From the NCBI GenBank assembly GCA_011523635.1, contig WTGI01000067.1, positions 1-64,000 on the forward strand: a stretch of DNA of 64,000 nucleotides, given 5' to 3'. Source of the DNA: Acidimicrobiia bacterium (lineage in GTDB: Bacteria > Actinomycetota > Acidimicrobiia > Spongiisociales > Spongiisociaceae). A model generated the notes under the pieces. It ran no database searches and was not told the DNA's origin. It saw only the letters and a list, made by a program, of their open reading frames with translations. Positions 24,492 to 32,643 of this stretch are shown in pieces (the stretch's first letter is position 1; every line of letters begins with the position of its first letter). A program made the translations under genes and the position numbers.

Positions 24492-24634
24492 CCAGTAGCA
24501 GGCTGGCGGTACACGGGCCATGTCACGGTTGTTCGGTACCCTGCTCCGGACGCAAATGACCAGAGATTCGTAGAAGTGATGAGACAGGGGAATCCGACAA
24601 CTGACCACGGGCCGCTGGCCACCGACCACTGACC

Positions 24635-27600
24635 ATGCTGAAGCTGGAGAACATCGAGGCCGGCGCTCTTGTGGAGGGACTGCTGCCTGGCCGCCCGGTC
24701 ACCGTTATCGCCACCAAGTGGTACGGCGACAACGATTTGGAAGTCGTCTTCCAGGACTCCGAGAAGGCGCTGGACAGTACGCTCTTGTCCCGCAACGACG
24801 AGGACCGGCTGAGCTTGGCGGCTTCCGAGGACTCGTGGCCTCTGGACGGTGACGGGCGGCTGTTCAAGCTGGCGTCGGAGGCCCGGCGCATCAAGGCGGC
24901 TCACCTGTTCGACCCGTATGTAGCGGTAGAGGCCGCTGACATCGATCCGCTCCCACACCAGATCGAGGCCGTCTACCGCCAGATGATGCCCATCCAGCCC
25001 CTCCGATTCGTCCTAGCCGACGACCCTGGCGCCGGCAAGACCATCATGTCCGGCCTCTACATCCGGGAGCTGGCCATCCGCGGGGACGTCGAGCGGGTCC
25101 TGATCGTGGCGCCCGGCTCCCTGGTGGTTCAGTGGCAGGACGAGTTGTCGCAGCGGTTCCAGCTCCACTTCCGCATCCTCTCCAACGACATGGTGGAGAC
25201 CGCCCGCACCGGCAACCCGTTCACCGAGGAGAACCTCCTGATCGCCCGCCTCGACCAATTGGCGCGGCGTGACGATCTCCAGGAAAAGCTGTCCGCTTCA
25301 CGCTGGGATTTGGTGGTGGTGGACGAGGCCCACAAGATGTCGGCCCACTATTACGGGAGGAAGCTCAACAAGACCAAGCGCTACCAACTCGGCGAGCGCC
25401 TCCGCGACCTCACCCGCCACCTCCTGCTGCTCACCGCCACGCCGCACAGCGGCAAGCAGGAGAGCTACATGTTGTTCCTCGCCCTGCTGGATCAGGATAC
25501 GTTCGGGGGTCGGCTGAGAGGAGGTGAGGTGCCGGACGCCTCCCATCTGATGCGCCGCAATCTCAAGGAGAGATTGCTGACCTTCGACGGGAAGCCCCTG
25601 TTCCCCGAGCGGAGGGCGCATTCGGTCAAGTACGACCTCTCGCCGCCCGAACAGCATCTATACGACGAGGTGACCGACTACGTCCGCCACGGCATGGACC
25701 TGGCCAAGCAGATCGAGCAGAAGAACCGCCGCCGCGGCCTGGTGGTGGGCTTCGCCCTCGCCGCGCTACAGCGCCGGCTGGCATCTTCGCCCCACGCGAT
25801 CTACCGCTCGCTGCGCCGGCGCCGCGAACGACTCCAGAAACGCTTGGAGGAACTGGAGGCCATAGCCGAGGGTCGGGAGGTGGCCGATCCGCTGCTCAAA
25901 GGCCTGTCGGAGGATGACCTGGCCTTCTTCGACTACGACGACTTCGACGATGAGCAGATCGACGAGATGGAGACCGAGGTCATCGACCAGGCCACCGCGG
26001 CGGAGACCGTCCCTGAACTCCAGAAGGAGATCGAGACCCTCGGCCGTCTCGTGGCCATCGCCGCCGAGGTCCGCAGGGCCGGCACCGACACCAAATGGGA
26101 GGAACTGTCCACCGTCCTCCAATCGGAGCACATGAACGACCCCGGCGGGACGAGGCGCAAGATCATCGTGTTCACCGAACACAAGGACACCCTCGACTAC
26201 CTGGAGCACCGCATCGTGGGGTTGCTCGGCAGGCGGGAGCGGGTGGTGGTGATCCACGGCAGCGTCAACCGGGAGAACCGCCGCCACCGCCAGGACGCCT
26301 TCATCAACGACCCCGAGGTGCAGGTGATGGTGGCCACCGACGCCGCCGGGGAAGGCGTCAACCTGCAGCGGGCCAACCTGATGGTCAACTACGACCTTCC
26401 CTGGAATCCCAACCGGATCGAGCAGCGCTTCGGGCGCATCCACCGGATCGGCCAGACCGAGGTGTGCCACCTGTGGAACCTGGTGGCCCACAACACACGG
26501 GAGGGGGCGGTGTTCATCCGTCTCCTGGACAAGATCGAGGAGCAACGCAAGGCGCTCGGCGGCCAGGTCTACGACGTGCTCGGGGACTCGGTGATCGACC
26601 GCCAGCTGAGGGACCTGCTCATCGAGGCGATCCGCTACGGCGACCGTCCCGAGGTGAGAGCCCGCCGGGACCAGGTCATCAACAACGACATAGGGGAGCA
26701 GATCAGGAACCTGGTCGACGAGCGGGCCCTCGCCATCGGACGGATCGGGGACGGGGACATCCAGGAGATCCGGGACGACATGGAGCGCGCCAAGCTCCGC
26801 AAGCTACAGCCCGGGTTCATCTCGATGTTCTTCATCGAGGCGCTGCGGAGGTTCGGGGGACGCATCGTGGAGCGCGAGAAGGGTCGCTTCGAGATCACCC
26901 GCGTGCCCGGGATCGTCCGCCAACGCGCCAAAGAGACCGGATCGGGCATGGAGCTGCACCGCCGGTACGAGCGGGTCACCTTCGAGAAGCACCTGGCGGA
27001 TGTCCCCGGTCGGCCCAGGGCGGCGTTGCTGGCCCTTGGCCATCCCCTGCTCGAGGCCGTGGTTGACGCGGTCCTCGACCGTCACGGTTCGGTCCTCCAG
27101 CGGGGGACCGTGCTCGTGGATCCCCAGGCCACCGAAGGCCGGCTCCGGGCGCTGGTACAGATCGAGCACCTCATCAAGGACGGTTCGGGTCGGGACGTGT
27201 CGAGGCGCTACTGGACCGTCGAGATGCCCACCGAAGGCGAATCCGAAGAGACCGGCGCAGCCCGCCACCACGACCTCCGCCCGATCGAGGAAGACGAACG
27301 GGACCTCGTAGCGTCGCTCCTGGAGCAGAGCCGGATCGACACGATGCTGTCCGACCACGCCCGGCGCTTCGCCATCACTGATCTATGCGGCCCCCACCTC
27401 GACGAGATCAGGCGGTCGACCGAGCATCGGGTCGGGAAGGTACGGGCCGGCGTGGATCAACGCCTGAAGGAACGGATCCGCTACTGGGACACCTACCAGC
27501 ACGAGGTGAAACAGGCCCAGGGGACAAGGCCGAAAGGCGGCTTCACGGCCGGCCACGCCCAGAACTTCGCCGACGATCTGGCCGCGAGGCGGGAGCAACG

Positions 27601-28120
27601 GAATCTCGAACTCGACCGGGAACTCCAACTCTCCAGCCGACCGCCCGACATAGTGGGCGGCGCGATCGTGGTTCCCCAAGGCCTGCTGGACCGCCTCGCC
27701 GGAACACAGCAACCGGCCCCAACCGCCCACGCCCGAGACGTGGCCGAGGTCGACCGCCGGGCAGTAGATGCGGTCCTGGCAACCGAGCAGGCTCTCGGTC
27801 GGAAGCCGAAGGAGATGCCCCACAACAACGAGGGCTACGACATCGAGAGCCGCGACCCCGACACCGGCGACCTCTACTTCATAGAGGTCAAGGGCCGGAT
27901 CGAGAGCGCCGACACCGTCACGGTCAGCCGAAGCCAGATCATCCACTCCCAGAACTCACCCGACCGCTTCATCCTCGCCGTGATCGAAGTCCCCGAAGAT
28001 CGCACCGCCCAGCCGACCGTCCGCTACGTACGCCGTCCCTTCGAGGGTGTGGAGGTCGGCTACCGCAAGTACTCGATCAACTTCGCCCTGTCCGAGTTCA
28101 CCTTCGAGGTTCCGTCATAG
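24635..28120 (+). CDS. SNF2-family helicase with C-terminal DUF3883-like nuclease fold (defence)
   Basis: A 1161-aa superfamily 2 helicase/translocase. Walker A is DDPGAGKT at about residue 130, the DEAH box is VVDEAHKMS near 229, and TATPHSGK is motif III. The C-terminal lobe ends with ATDAAGEGVNLQRA and RFGRIHRIGQ near 600. The last ~100 residues resemble DUF3883: NNEGYDIESRD then FIEVKGRI, a possible D...ExK nuclease-like core. Start is ATG. It opens the accessory island and, with the methylase at 34898 and the DUF499 ATPase at 37676, matches DISARM-related defence arrays, but the three genes are separated here by 6.8 kb. It is GC-rich like the host. Confidence 0.88.
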   Translation: MLKLENIEAGALVEGLLPGRPVTVIATKWYGDNDLEVVFQDSEKALDSTLLSRNDEDRLSLAASEDSWPLDGDGRLFKLASEARRIKAAHLFDPYVAVEAADIDPLPHQIEAVYRQMMPIQPLRFVLADDPGAGKTIMSGLYIRELAIRGDVERVLIVAPGSLVVQWQDELSQRFQLHFRILSNDMVETARTGNPFTEENLLIARLDQLARRDDLQEKLSASRWDLVVVDEAHKMSAHYYGRKLNKTKRYQLGERLRDLTRHLLLLTATPHSGKQESYMLFLALLDQDTFGGRLRGGEVPDASHLMRRNLKERLLTFDGKPLFPERRAHSVKYDLSPPEQHLYDEVTDYVRHGMDLAKQIEQKNRRRGLVVGFALAALQRRLASSPHAIYRSLRRRRERLQKRLEELEAIAEGREVADPLLKGLSEDDLAFFDYDDFDDEQIDEMETEVIDQATAAETVPELQKEIETLGRLVAIAAEVRRAGTDTKWEELSTVLQSEHMNDPGGTRRKIIVFTEHKDTLDYLEHRIVGLLGRRERVVVIHGSVNRENRRHRQDAFINDPEVQVMVATDAAGEGVNLQRANLMVNYDLPWNPNRIEQRFGRIHRIGQTEVCHLWNLVAHNTREGAVFIRLLDKIEEQRKALGGQVYDVLGDSVIDRQLRDLLIEAIRYGDRPEVRARRDQVINNDIGEQIRNLVDERALAIGRIGDGDIQEIRDDMERAKLRKLQPGFISMFFIEALRRFGGRIVEREKGRFEITRVPGIVRQRAKETGSGMELHRRYERVTFEKHLADVPGRPRAALLALGHPLLEAVVDAVLDRHGSVLQRGTVLVDPQATEGRLRALVQIEHLIKDGSGRDVSRRYWTVEMPTEGESEETGAARHHDLRPIEEDERDLVASLLEQSRIDTMLSDHARRFAITDLCGPHLDEIRRSTEHRVGKVRAGVDQRLKERIRYWDTYQHEVKQAQGTRPKGGFTAGHAQNFADDLAARREQRNLELDRELQLSSRPPDIVGGAIVVPQGLLDRLAGTQQPAPTAHARDVAEVDRRAVDAVLATEQALGRKPKEMPHNNEGYDIESRDPDTGDLYFIEVKGRIESADTVTVSRSQIIHSQNSPDRFILAVIEVPEDRTAQPTVRYVRRPFEGVEVGYRKYSINFALSEFTFEVPS

Positions 28121-28476
28121 GCCGACACGAGGACCTGGCCTGACCGGGGAAGCACCTGCCAGGATCCATTCAAGTTCTAATCCCGCTCTACTCCCGTCGA
28201 TCAAAACGCACCCTGACCTGGGAGTTTGCTGGCCTCAAGTCCTTAGCTCGTACTAATCGGGTTCTATTTGAGGGGGTACCAGACACTAGGAGGCACCCAT
28301 GACCACGACCACGGCCAGCTGACTTATGAGGAGATTATCCGTGATCTACATAAACTCCATAACTTGAGGTAAGCCCTGTTGATATGGACCGTTTCGACAC
28401 TCGTAAGGACACTTGCCTGCCTGACCCCTAGCCCCACCGAAGCAGCCCTCCCCGCATGGCCGTGGAATCTGCGGTC
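28121..28476. other. Intergenic stretch with a possible gene remnant
   Basis: These 356 bases contain no complete gene. A perfect AGGAGG (28288-28293) precedes an ATG at 28299 that encodes only MTTTTAS before a stop at 28322. In the frame shifted by one base, a protein-like tail (HDHDHGQLTYEEIIRDLH, ending at TAA 28370-28372) is open but lacks a start codon. This looks like a small gene broken by a frameshift. A leader peptide is less likely because no plus-strand gene follows. Confidence 0.35.
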
Positions 28477-28725
28477 TCAAAGCAGCCACTTGTAGCGACG
28501 CAACCCGGGTTCCGAGTGGAATGCCAGGTTCTCGAACCGGTCCACGAACAAGACGAGGGGTTCTCCGGACGTGTCGTATCCGGCGTACAGGTCGACATTG
28601 GGGCGCTCAGGTTGATCCCTGTGTATCGACAGTCTCATCACCTTCTCCGGGAACCGCAGCCCGGTCCACATCATGGAAGGCGACGCCGCGGTTGCATGCC
28701 GAGGTGCGATATGGGGCCTTGCCAA
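28477..28725 (-). CDS. Small hypothetical protein, 82 aa
   Basis: Unrecognised. A TTG start 10 bp after the upstream 95-aa gene gives 82 residues; internal ATG codons in SMMWTGLRF could shorten it to about 65. The core (VMRLSIHRDQPERPNVDLY then GEPLVLFVDRFENLAF) is predicted to be mainly beta strand and is charged like a soluble protein. It is co-oriented and closely spaced with 28736-29023, so the two probably form one unit. The two-small-gene layout inside a defence island resembles toxin-antitoxin pairs, but no toxin family is recognised. Confidence 0.5.
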   Translation of the reverse strand: MARPHIAPRHATAASPSMMWTGLRFPEKVMRLSIHRDQPERPNVDLYAGYDTSGEPLVLFVDRFENLAFHSEPGLRRYKWLL

Positions 28726-28735
28726 TCAGAGTCAC

Positions 28736-29023
28736 CTATGCGGTAACGGTCAGCAACCTCTGCACTTCGACCCGGCGGTTCGAATGGACCAGTTCCAGGA
28801 GGTGGTGGCAATCGTCGGGAGGCCGGGAGAGTATGTGCTGAGCCGCCCTGGACGGAGTCAGTCGGTTGAGAATGGTCCGCCAGTCCTCGTCCGTGTAGCT
28901 GTCGGCGATCGCATCCGCCATGCGCCTACCGCGTTCCCACGCCTCGGGGCCGGCAGGTCGCCAGTTGTTCGGGTCGCGACCCAACTCGGCGATGCGCTTG
29001 ATCTCTTCTTCTGTATGCGGCAC
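28736..29023 (-). CDS. Small hypothetical protein, 95 aa
   Basis: Unrecognised 95-aa acidic, mostly helical protein (EEEIKRIAELGRDPNNW, then YTDEDWRTILNRLTPSRAAQ). The GTG start has no Shine-Dalgarno. A -10-like TACAAT ends 6 nt before it, so the mRNA is probably leaderless. It is followed after 10 bp by the 82-aa gene. It may be the first gene of a two-gene module of unknown role. Confidence 0.6.
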   Translation of the reverse strand: MPHTEEEIKRIAELGRDPNNWRPAGPEAWERGRRMADAIADSYTDEDWRTILNRLTPSRAAQHILSRPPDDCHHLLELVHSNRRVEVQRLLTVTA

Positions 29024-29029
29024 GAGAAG

Positions 29030-29035
29030 ATTGTA
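29030..29035 (-). promoter_or_regulatory. -10 box of a probable leaderless promoter
   Basis: TACAAT on the minus strand ends exactly 6 nt before the GTG at 29023, and no ribosome-binding site is present. The same geometry recurs at 41126 and 44423. Confidence 0.45.
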
Positions 29036-29074
29036 GCCCGCGCCCGTACCGACGATCAGGCCGAGGACTCGGTT

Positions 29075-29749
29075 CTAGTTGATGAGTACGGCTGCCAACA
29101 AAGCTGTTCCGGTCGCGACGAGAGCGCGTGCTACATCGTGGATGGCTGACTCCGTCAGGTTGGACTGTTGGATGCTTGCCGCTCGGTTTGCTCTCGTGGC
29201 TCTCACCAGAGCAGCGCCCGCCCTTTCCAGCGGAACCACGTCCTCCGCACCCAAAAGGTGCCGTCTCCTGGGCTTATCGGCGTAGAGGGCCGCCCCGACC
29301 GCAGCAGCTCCATACACCAGCGAAGCGATAACCAACAAGACCACGACGACTCGCCAGATTCCGCGAGATGGTGCGAGGACAAGGGTGACGGCGTTCCCTG
29401 CTAGCACCAAGGCGGCGGTCTGCGCGACACCGCGTGCCTTCGATTCCAATCCCCGGACACGGTCCTGGTCGGTCTCGAACACGGCATAGAGCAGGTGTAC
29501 GATCGCGGCACGTTCTTCAGCGGCTTGCTTCTTCAGTCTCTTGTGCCACTGCTCTTCCCCGGCCTCCAACTCCTCGGTTGTGTCTTGGGGAACTCTCGGA
29601 TTGGCGCGCAGGGCCGGGATCAACGTGGGACGGATAAGCCTCCAGCACCACGAACAGATCGACCTGCTGACCGACCATAACTGCTGTAACGGTAGGTTCC
29701 AGTCTGACCTACCGGTGTTCTCTCTCGGACGCCCCCTATCGCCTGACAT
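29075..29749 (-). CDS. Membrane protein in RiPP cluster
   Basis: Unrecognised 224-aa protein with three likely membrane segments at about residues 108-127, 132-156 and 205-223. A soluble, charged helical region (about 56-105) precedes them. The ATG start lies within the last codons of the ATP-grasp gene (14-nt overlap), so expression is tied to the RiPP genes. It lacks ABC-transporter or protease motifs. In this position it may export the peptide, give immunity, or be a membrane target of the product. The N-terminal 50 residues carry several Trp and Cys and could be over-extended. Confidence 0.68.
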   Translation of the reverse strand: MSGDRGRPRENTGRSDWNLPLQQLWSVSRSICSWCWRLIRPTLIPALRANPRVPQDTTEELEAGEEQWHKRLKKQAAEERAAIVHLLYAVFETDQDRVRGLESKARGVAQTAALVLAGNAVTLVLAPSRGIWRVVVVLLVIASLVYGAAAVGAALYADKPRRRHLLGAEDVVPLERAGAALVRATRANRAASIQQSNLTESAIHDVARALVATGTALLAAVLIN

Positions 29750-30683
29750 CGGAAACGAGACCAGCTAGTGCACGACCGATCAACTGCGAGGGCATCCGTT
29801 CCAGTACATCGTCGAGAAACCCGAACTCACCGGATGGATTGCACTCCAGGAACACGGGACCGCCGTGTTCACGTGACCCGAGAATAAAGTCGAACGCTCC
29901 GTAATCAAGCCCGAATTCGCGCACGAAGGCCACGGCAAGCTGGGTGGTTCGCTGATCCGGGTACCAACGAGACCACTCGCCAGCGCTGTCTGTGCGCCAG
30001 TCCAAGGCACTTCTGGGACGCATCGCCGCCACCACCGAGTCTCCGATCACGAACAACCGTGCGTCATGTGTCCCCTCTATCCGCTGCTGCACCAGAACAG
30101 GCTGGCTCTGCCAGGATCCGGGGTCGGCGGCGAGGGCTTGCTGTGCGTCCATCGTGAAGACGAATGATTGATCCGAAAACTCCCAGAATGCCGCTGCGGC
30201 AGACTTCACCACGCAAGGCCCATGTGCGGCGTCGAACGCTACTGCACGATCCCGATCCGTCGTCAGCAGGGTCAGGGGCACATCGAACCCGAGGCGTCCG
30301 GCAAGGGCCAACTGCCGTACCTTCGACTCGGCGTGGTAGGTACGGGCGGGGTCGTTGAACCAGCGCGTCCGCACATGTTCAAAGAGATGGAGCCAGGTGA
30401 GCCACTGACGACGGGCAACCAGAATGTCGTCGATCTCTCCCGCGGTCGGCGAATGGCCGAAGGGATCCCGTTCCGGGAGGAACTGTCTCAGCCACGCCAC
30501 GCGCGGGGCTTCTCGAACCTGCCACTTGAGTTGATCCAACGTGGCCGACATGTCCCCGATCGAGGCCAGGCTCTCGCGGTTCACCCGCTTGATACGGGTC
30601 TGGGGCTCGTTCTCACCGAGCCACCTGATCACCCGGTCGATCGAGTAGTCCCGCTCGTTCGTCAGCACGAGCAGGTCGGTCAT
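29736..30683 (-). CDS. ATP-grasp RiPP maturase (graspetide synthetase-like)
   Basis: An ATP-grasp ligase of 315 aa of the MvdD/RimK-like type. In known graspetides these enzymes form ester or amide links between Ser/Thr/Lys and Asp/Glu side chains of a precursor. It opens with MTDLLVLTNERDYSIDRVI and has PCVVKSAAAAFWEF (ATP-binding lysine strand), QQRIEGTHDARLFVIGD, and the Mg-binding end YGAFDFILG...PVFLECNPSGEFGF. The ATG at 30683 overlaps the stop of the 64-aa precursor gene (ATGA), which fixes the start. No methyltransferase is adjacent, unlike some actinobacterial graspetide loci. Confidence 0.85.
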   Translation of the reverse strand: MTDLLVLTNERDYSIDRVIRWLGENEPQTRIKRVNRESLASIGDMSATLDQLKWQVREAPRVAWLRQFLPERDPFGHSPTAGEIDDILVARRQWLTWLHLFEHVRTRWFNDPARTYHAESKVRQLALAGRLGFDVPLTLLTTDRDRAVAFDAAHGPCVVKSAAAAFWEFSDQSFVFTMDAQQALAADPGSWQSQPVLVQQRIEGTHDARLFVIGDSVVAAMRPRSALDWRTDSAGEWSRWYPDQRTTQLAVAFVREFGLDYGAFDFILGSREHGGPVFLECNPSGEFGFLDDVLERMPSQLIGRALAGLVSDVRR

Positions 30684-30874
30684 GTGCCCTTCTGGTCCTC
30701 GCCGGTCTCGATGTCGCACTTCTTGGTTTCCCCGATGAGTGGGGAGTCCCAGGAGTCCTGCCATACACCGTCATCGAGTATCTGGGAGGTCTGGGTGTTT
30801 TCCTGATACCGGGAGATGGGCGGTGTGGTGGCGTCGCGCCTTGTGCGAAGCTCCTTGAGCAGATCCGCATGCAT
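30680..30874 (-). CDS. Putative graspetide precursor peptide, 64 aa
   Basis: A short hydrophilic peptide encoded immediately before the ATP-grasp gene with an ATGA overlap. A near-ideal GGAGGTG lies 5 nt before its ATG. The N-terminus (MHADLLKELRTRRDATTPP) looks like a leader. From about residue 25 the peptide is packed with acceptors and donors: Thr27, Thr29, Ser30, Ser41, Ser44, Thr50, Thr57 and Lys51/52/62 against Glu25, Asp34/35/40/43, Glu49, Asp54, Glu56, Glu59 and Asp60, plus one Cys53. That composition is what side-chain macrocyclisation by an ATP-grasp ligase needs. The exact leader/core boundary cannot be seen. Confidence 0.8.
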   Translation of the reverse strand: MHADLLKELRTRRDATTPPISRYQENTQTSQILDDGVWQDSWDSPLIGETKKCDIETGEDQKGT

Positions 30875-30883
30875 GGTTTCACC

Positions 30884-31443
30884 TCCTAGCCGCCGCTCTC
30901 CGAGAGATCACGGATGCGTCGAGGGGATCCGCACGGCCCCAGCAACCGTAGCACGGCGGCGGTTGTTAATCCTTTGATAGGGATAGACACCATATAGCGT
31001 AGTGTAGTGTGCGGGATGATCTGAGGGAGGGCGTACGATCTCTCCCACCGCCGGACACACCAGGACGATTATTGCACTCTCGCATCCCGGCGTGCGGCCA
31101 GCGACCAGGGAGCCGCGCTCTTTGTTCTCATCACGTAGACGCCCGGACGTTAGGGACGCCCGAAGACAAGGGAGCATTCCTATCGTCGTTGGTCTAGCAC
31201 CGACCGCATGGGACGTTGGCGGCGGAGGCGGGAGTTTAGCGGTAGCAACCGGATACACCGCCGCCTCATCACCATTCTCGGGTCTACGGCGCCCCGGCTA
31301 TGAGTCCGAGGGGTTGCCACGTGCAGGAAGCGAGAGACCGCCTGCAGCCGACTGTGTAGTAGCATCCACAACATTGCGGCAATCCGCCGGATGACCTTGC
31401 CTAACCCGTTCAGAGCATACCGCGAGCCCCTGGAGAACCCCTC
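30884..31443. other. 560-bp divergent intergenic region
   Basis: No gene is supported between the RiPP precursor and the SIR2 gene; open frames here have no start sites or family features. A lower-GC patch at about 30960-31010 (TTGTTAATCC, TATAGCGTAGTG) is the best place for the RiPP promoter. The divergent SIR2-HerA promoter should lie in the right half, but no consensus boxes are convincing. Confidence 0.4.
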
Positions 31444-32643
31444 TTGATTTCGATTCACAATCCCGATCGCTACATGGCCGACCTACGACAAATCCTGTCC
31501 CAAGGTCGCAAGCGTATTGGCATCTTGATCGGTGCAGGTGCGCCAACAGCCATTCGTGTTGATGAACACAACCGGCTCACTGAGTTGGATGGCCATCCAC
31601 TAATACCGGACATAGCCGGCCTGACGGATGCCGTAATCGACGCCCTAACTGAAAAGGATCGGACAACCATCGATAGCCTGAGAGACGAAATCGACGAGCC
31701 TATCAATATCGAGGTCATCCTGACACGAGTTCGGCGCCTCGCTCAGGTGGTCGGAGACTCGCGGATCCATGGTCTAACCGGCAACGACTACGAACAGTTG
31801 GGACAGGCCATCTGCCAGGCGATCGGCGATAAGGTGCGCGTATCACTTCCTAAGGGTCCCAATCCGTTTTCACAACTTGTAGCGTGGATAGCAGGCACTC
31901 ACAGGGCACACGCTGTCGAAATCTTCACTCCCAACTACGATCTACTGATTGAGGAGGCCTTTGAACGAGCGCGCGTTCCTTACTTCGACGGCTTCGCAGG
32001 TGCCCATCAACCTTTCTTTGACGCTGCAGGTGTTTCGTCGGATGAACTACCTGCTCGGTGGTCGCGAGTGTGGAAGCTACACGGTTCACTTGGGTGGAGA
32101 ATAGTCAATAGCCTTGTTGTTAGAAGTGGGGGCCGAGACACTACCGAACTAATCTATCCTGATCATCTCAAGTATGACCAAGTGACACGCCTACCCTACT
32201 CTGCGCTATTCGAGCGGCTTCGTCAGTTTGTAAGCACCCCCGATACTCTTCTCTTGAGTTCTGGTTTCTCGTTCAGAGATGCCCATATATGTGCTATCCT
32301 TGATGAGGCGTTAGCGGTAAATACCCACACTGCGATACTCGCATTTCAACACCTTCCGATTACCGATGAAGAGCCAGCATCTGAGTTGGCGTATGCGCGC
32401 CCTAACATGAGCGTGTACGCGCGCGATGGCGCAATAATCTCTGGTGTCGGTGGTGTTTGGAGGCCTGGGCAACATGCGAATGTAGATTGGCTTGATATTC
32501 GGCGCACGTTTTGGCGTGATTTCAAGGCAGATGGATCTGGCGGTTTCCTACTCGGTGACTTCAATATGCTGGCCCAGTTTCTCGCTCTGACTCAAGCACA
32601 GCAGGTCGTGTCGCAACTTCCGGACGAGGAGTCGGATGGCTGA
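31444..32643 (+). CDS. SIR2-domain defence protein (partner of HerA)
   Basis: A 399-aa SIR2-fold protein of the kind that degrades NAD+ on phage infection. The nucleotide loop is GILIGAGAP (residues 26-34). The conserved Asn-Asp is in FTPNYDLLIE (161-170), the catalytic histidine is His213 in WKLHGSLGW, and SGFSFRDAHI (273-282) closes the site. Start is TTG with GGAG upstream. It overlaps the HerA gene by 8 nt, giving the known two-gene SIR2-HerA (Nezha-type) arrangement, in which HerA and SIR2 form a large complex. Base composition is lower in GC than in the host-like flanks, which suggests acquisition. Confidence 0.9.
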   Translation: MISIHNPDRYMADLRQILSQGRKRIGILIGAGAPTAIRVDEHNRLTELDGHPLIPDIAGLTDAVIDALTEKDRTTIDSLRDEIDEPINIEVILTRVRRLAQVVGDSRIHGLTGNDYEQLGQAICQAIGDKVRVSLPKGPNPFSQLVAWIAGTHRAHAVEIFTPNYDLLIEEAFERARVPYFDGFAGAHQPFFDAAGVSSDELPARWSRVWKLHGSLGWRIVNSLVVRSGGRDTTELIYPDHLKYDQVTRLPYSALFERLRQFVSTPDTLLLSSGFSFRDAHICAILDEALAVNTHTAILAFQHLPITDEEPASELAYARPNMSVYARDGAIISGVGGVWRPGQHANVDWLDIRRTFWRDFKADGSGGFLLGDFNMLAQFLALTQAQQVVSQLPDEESDG

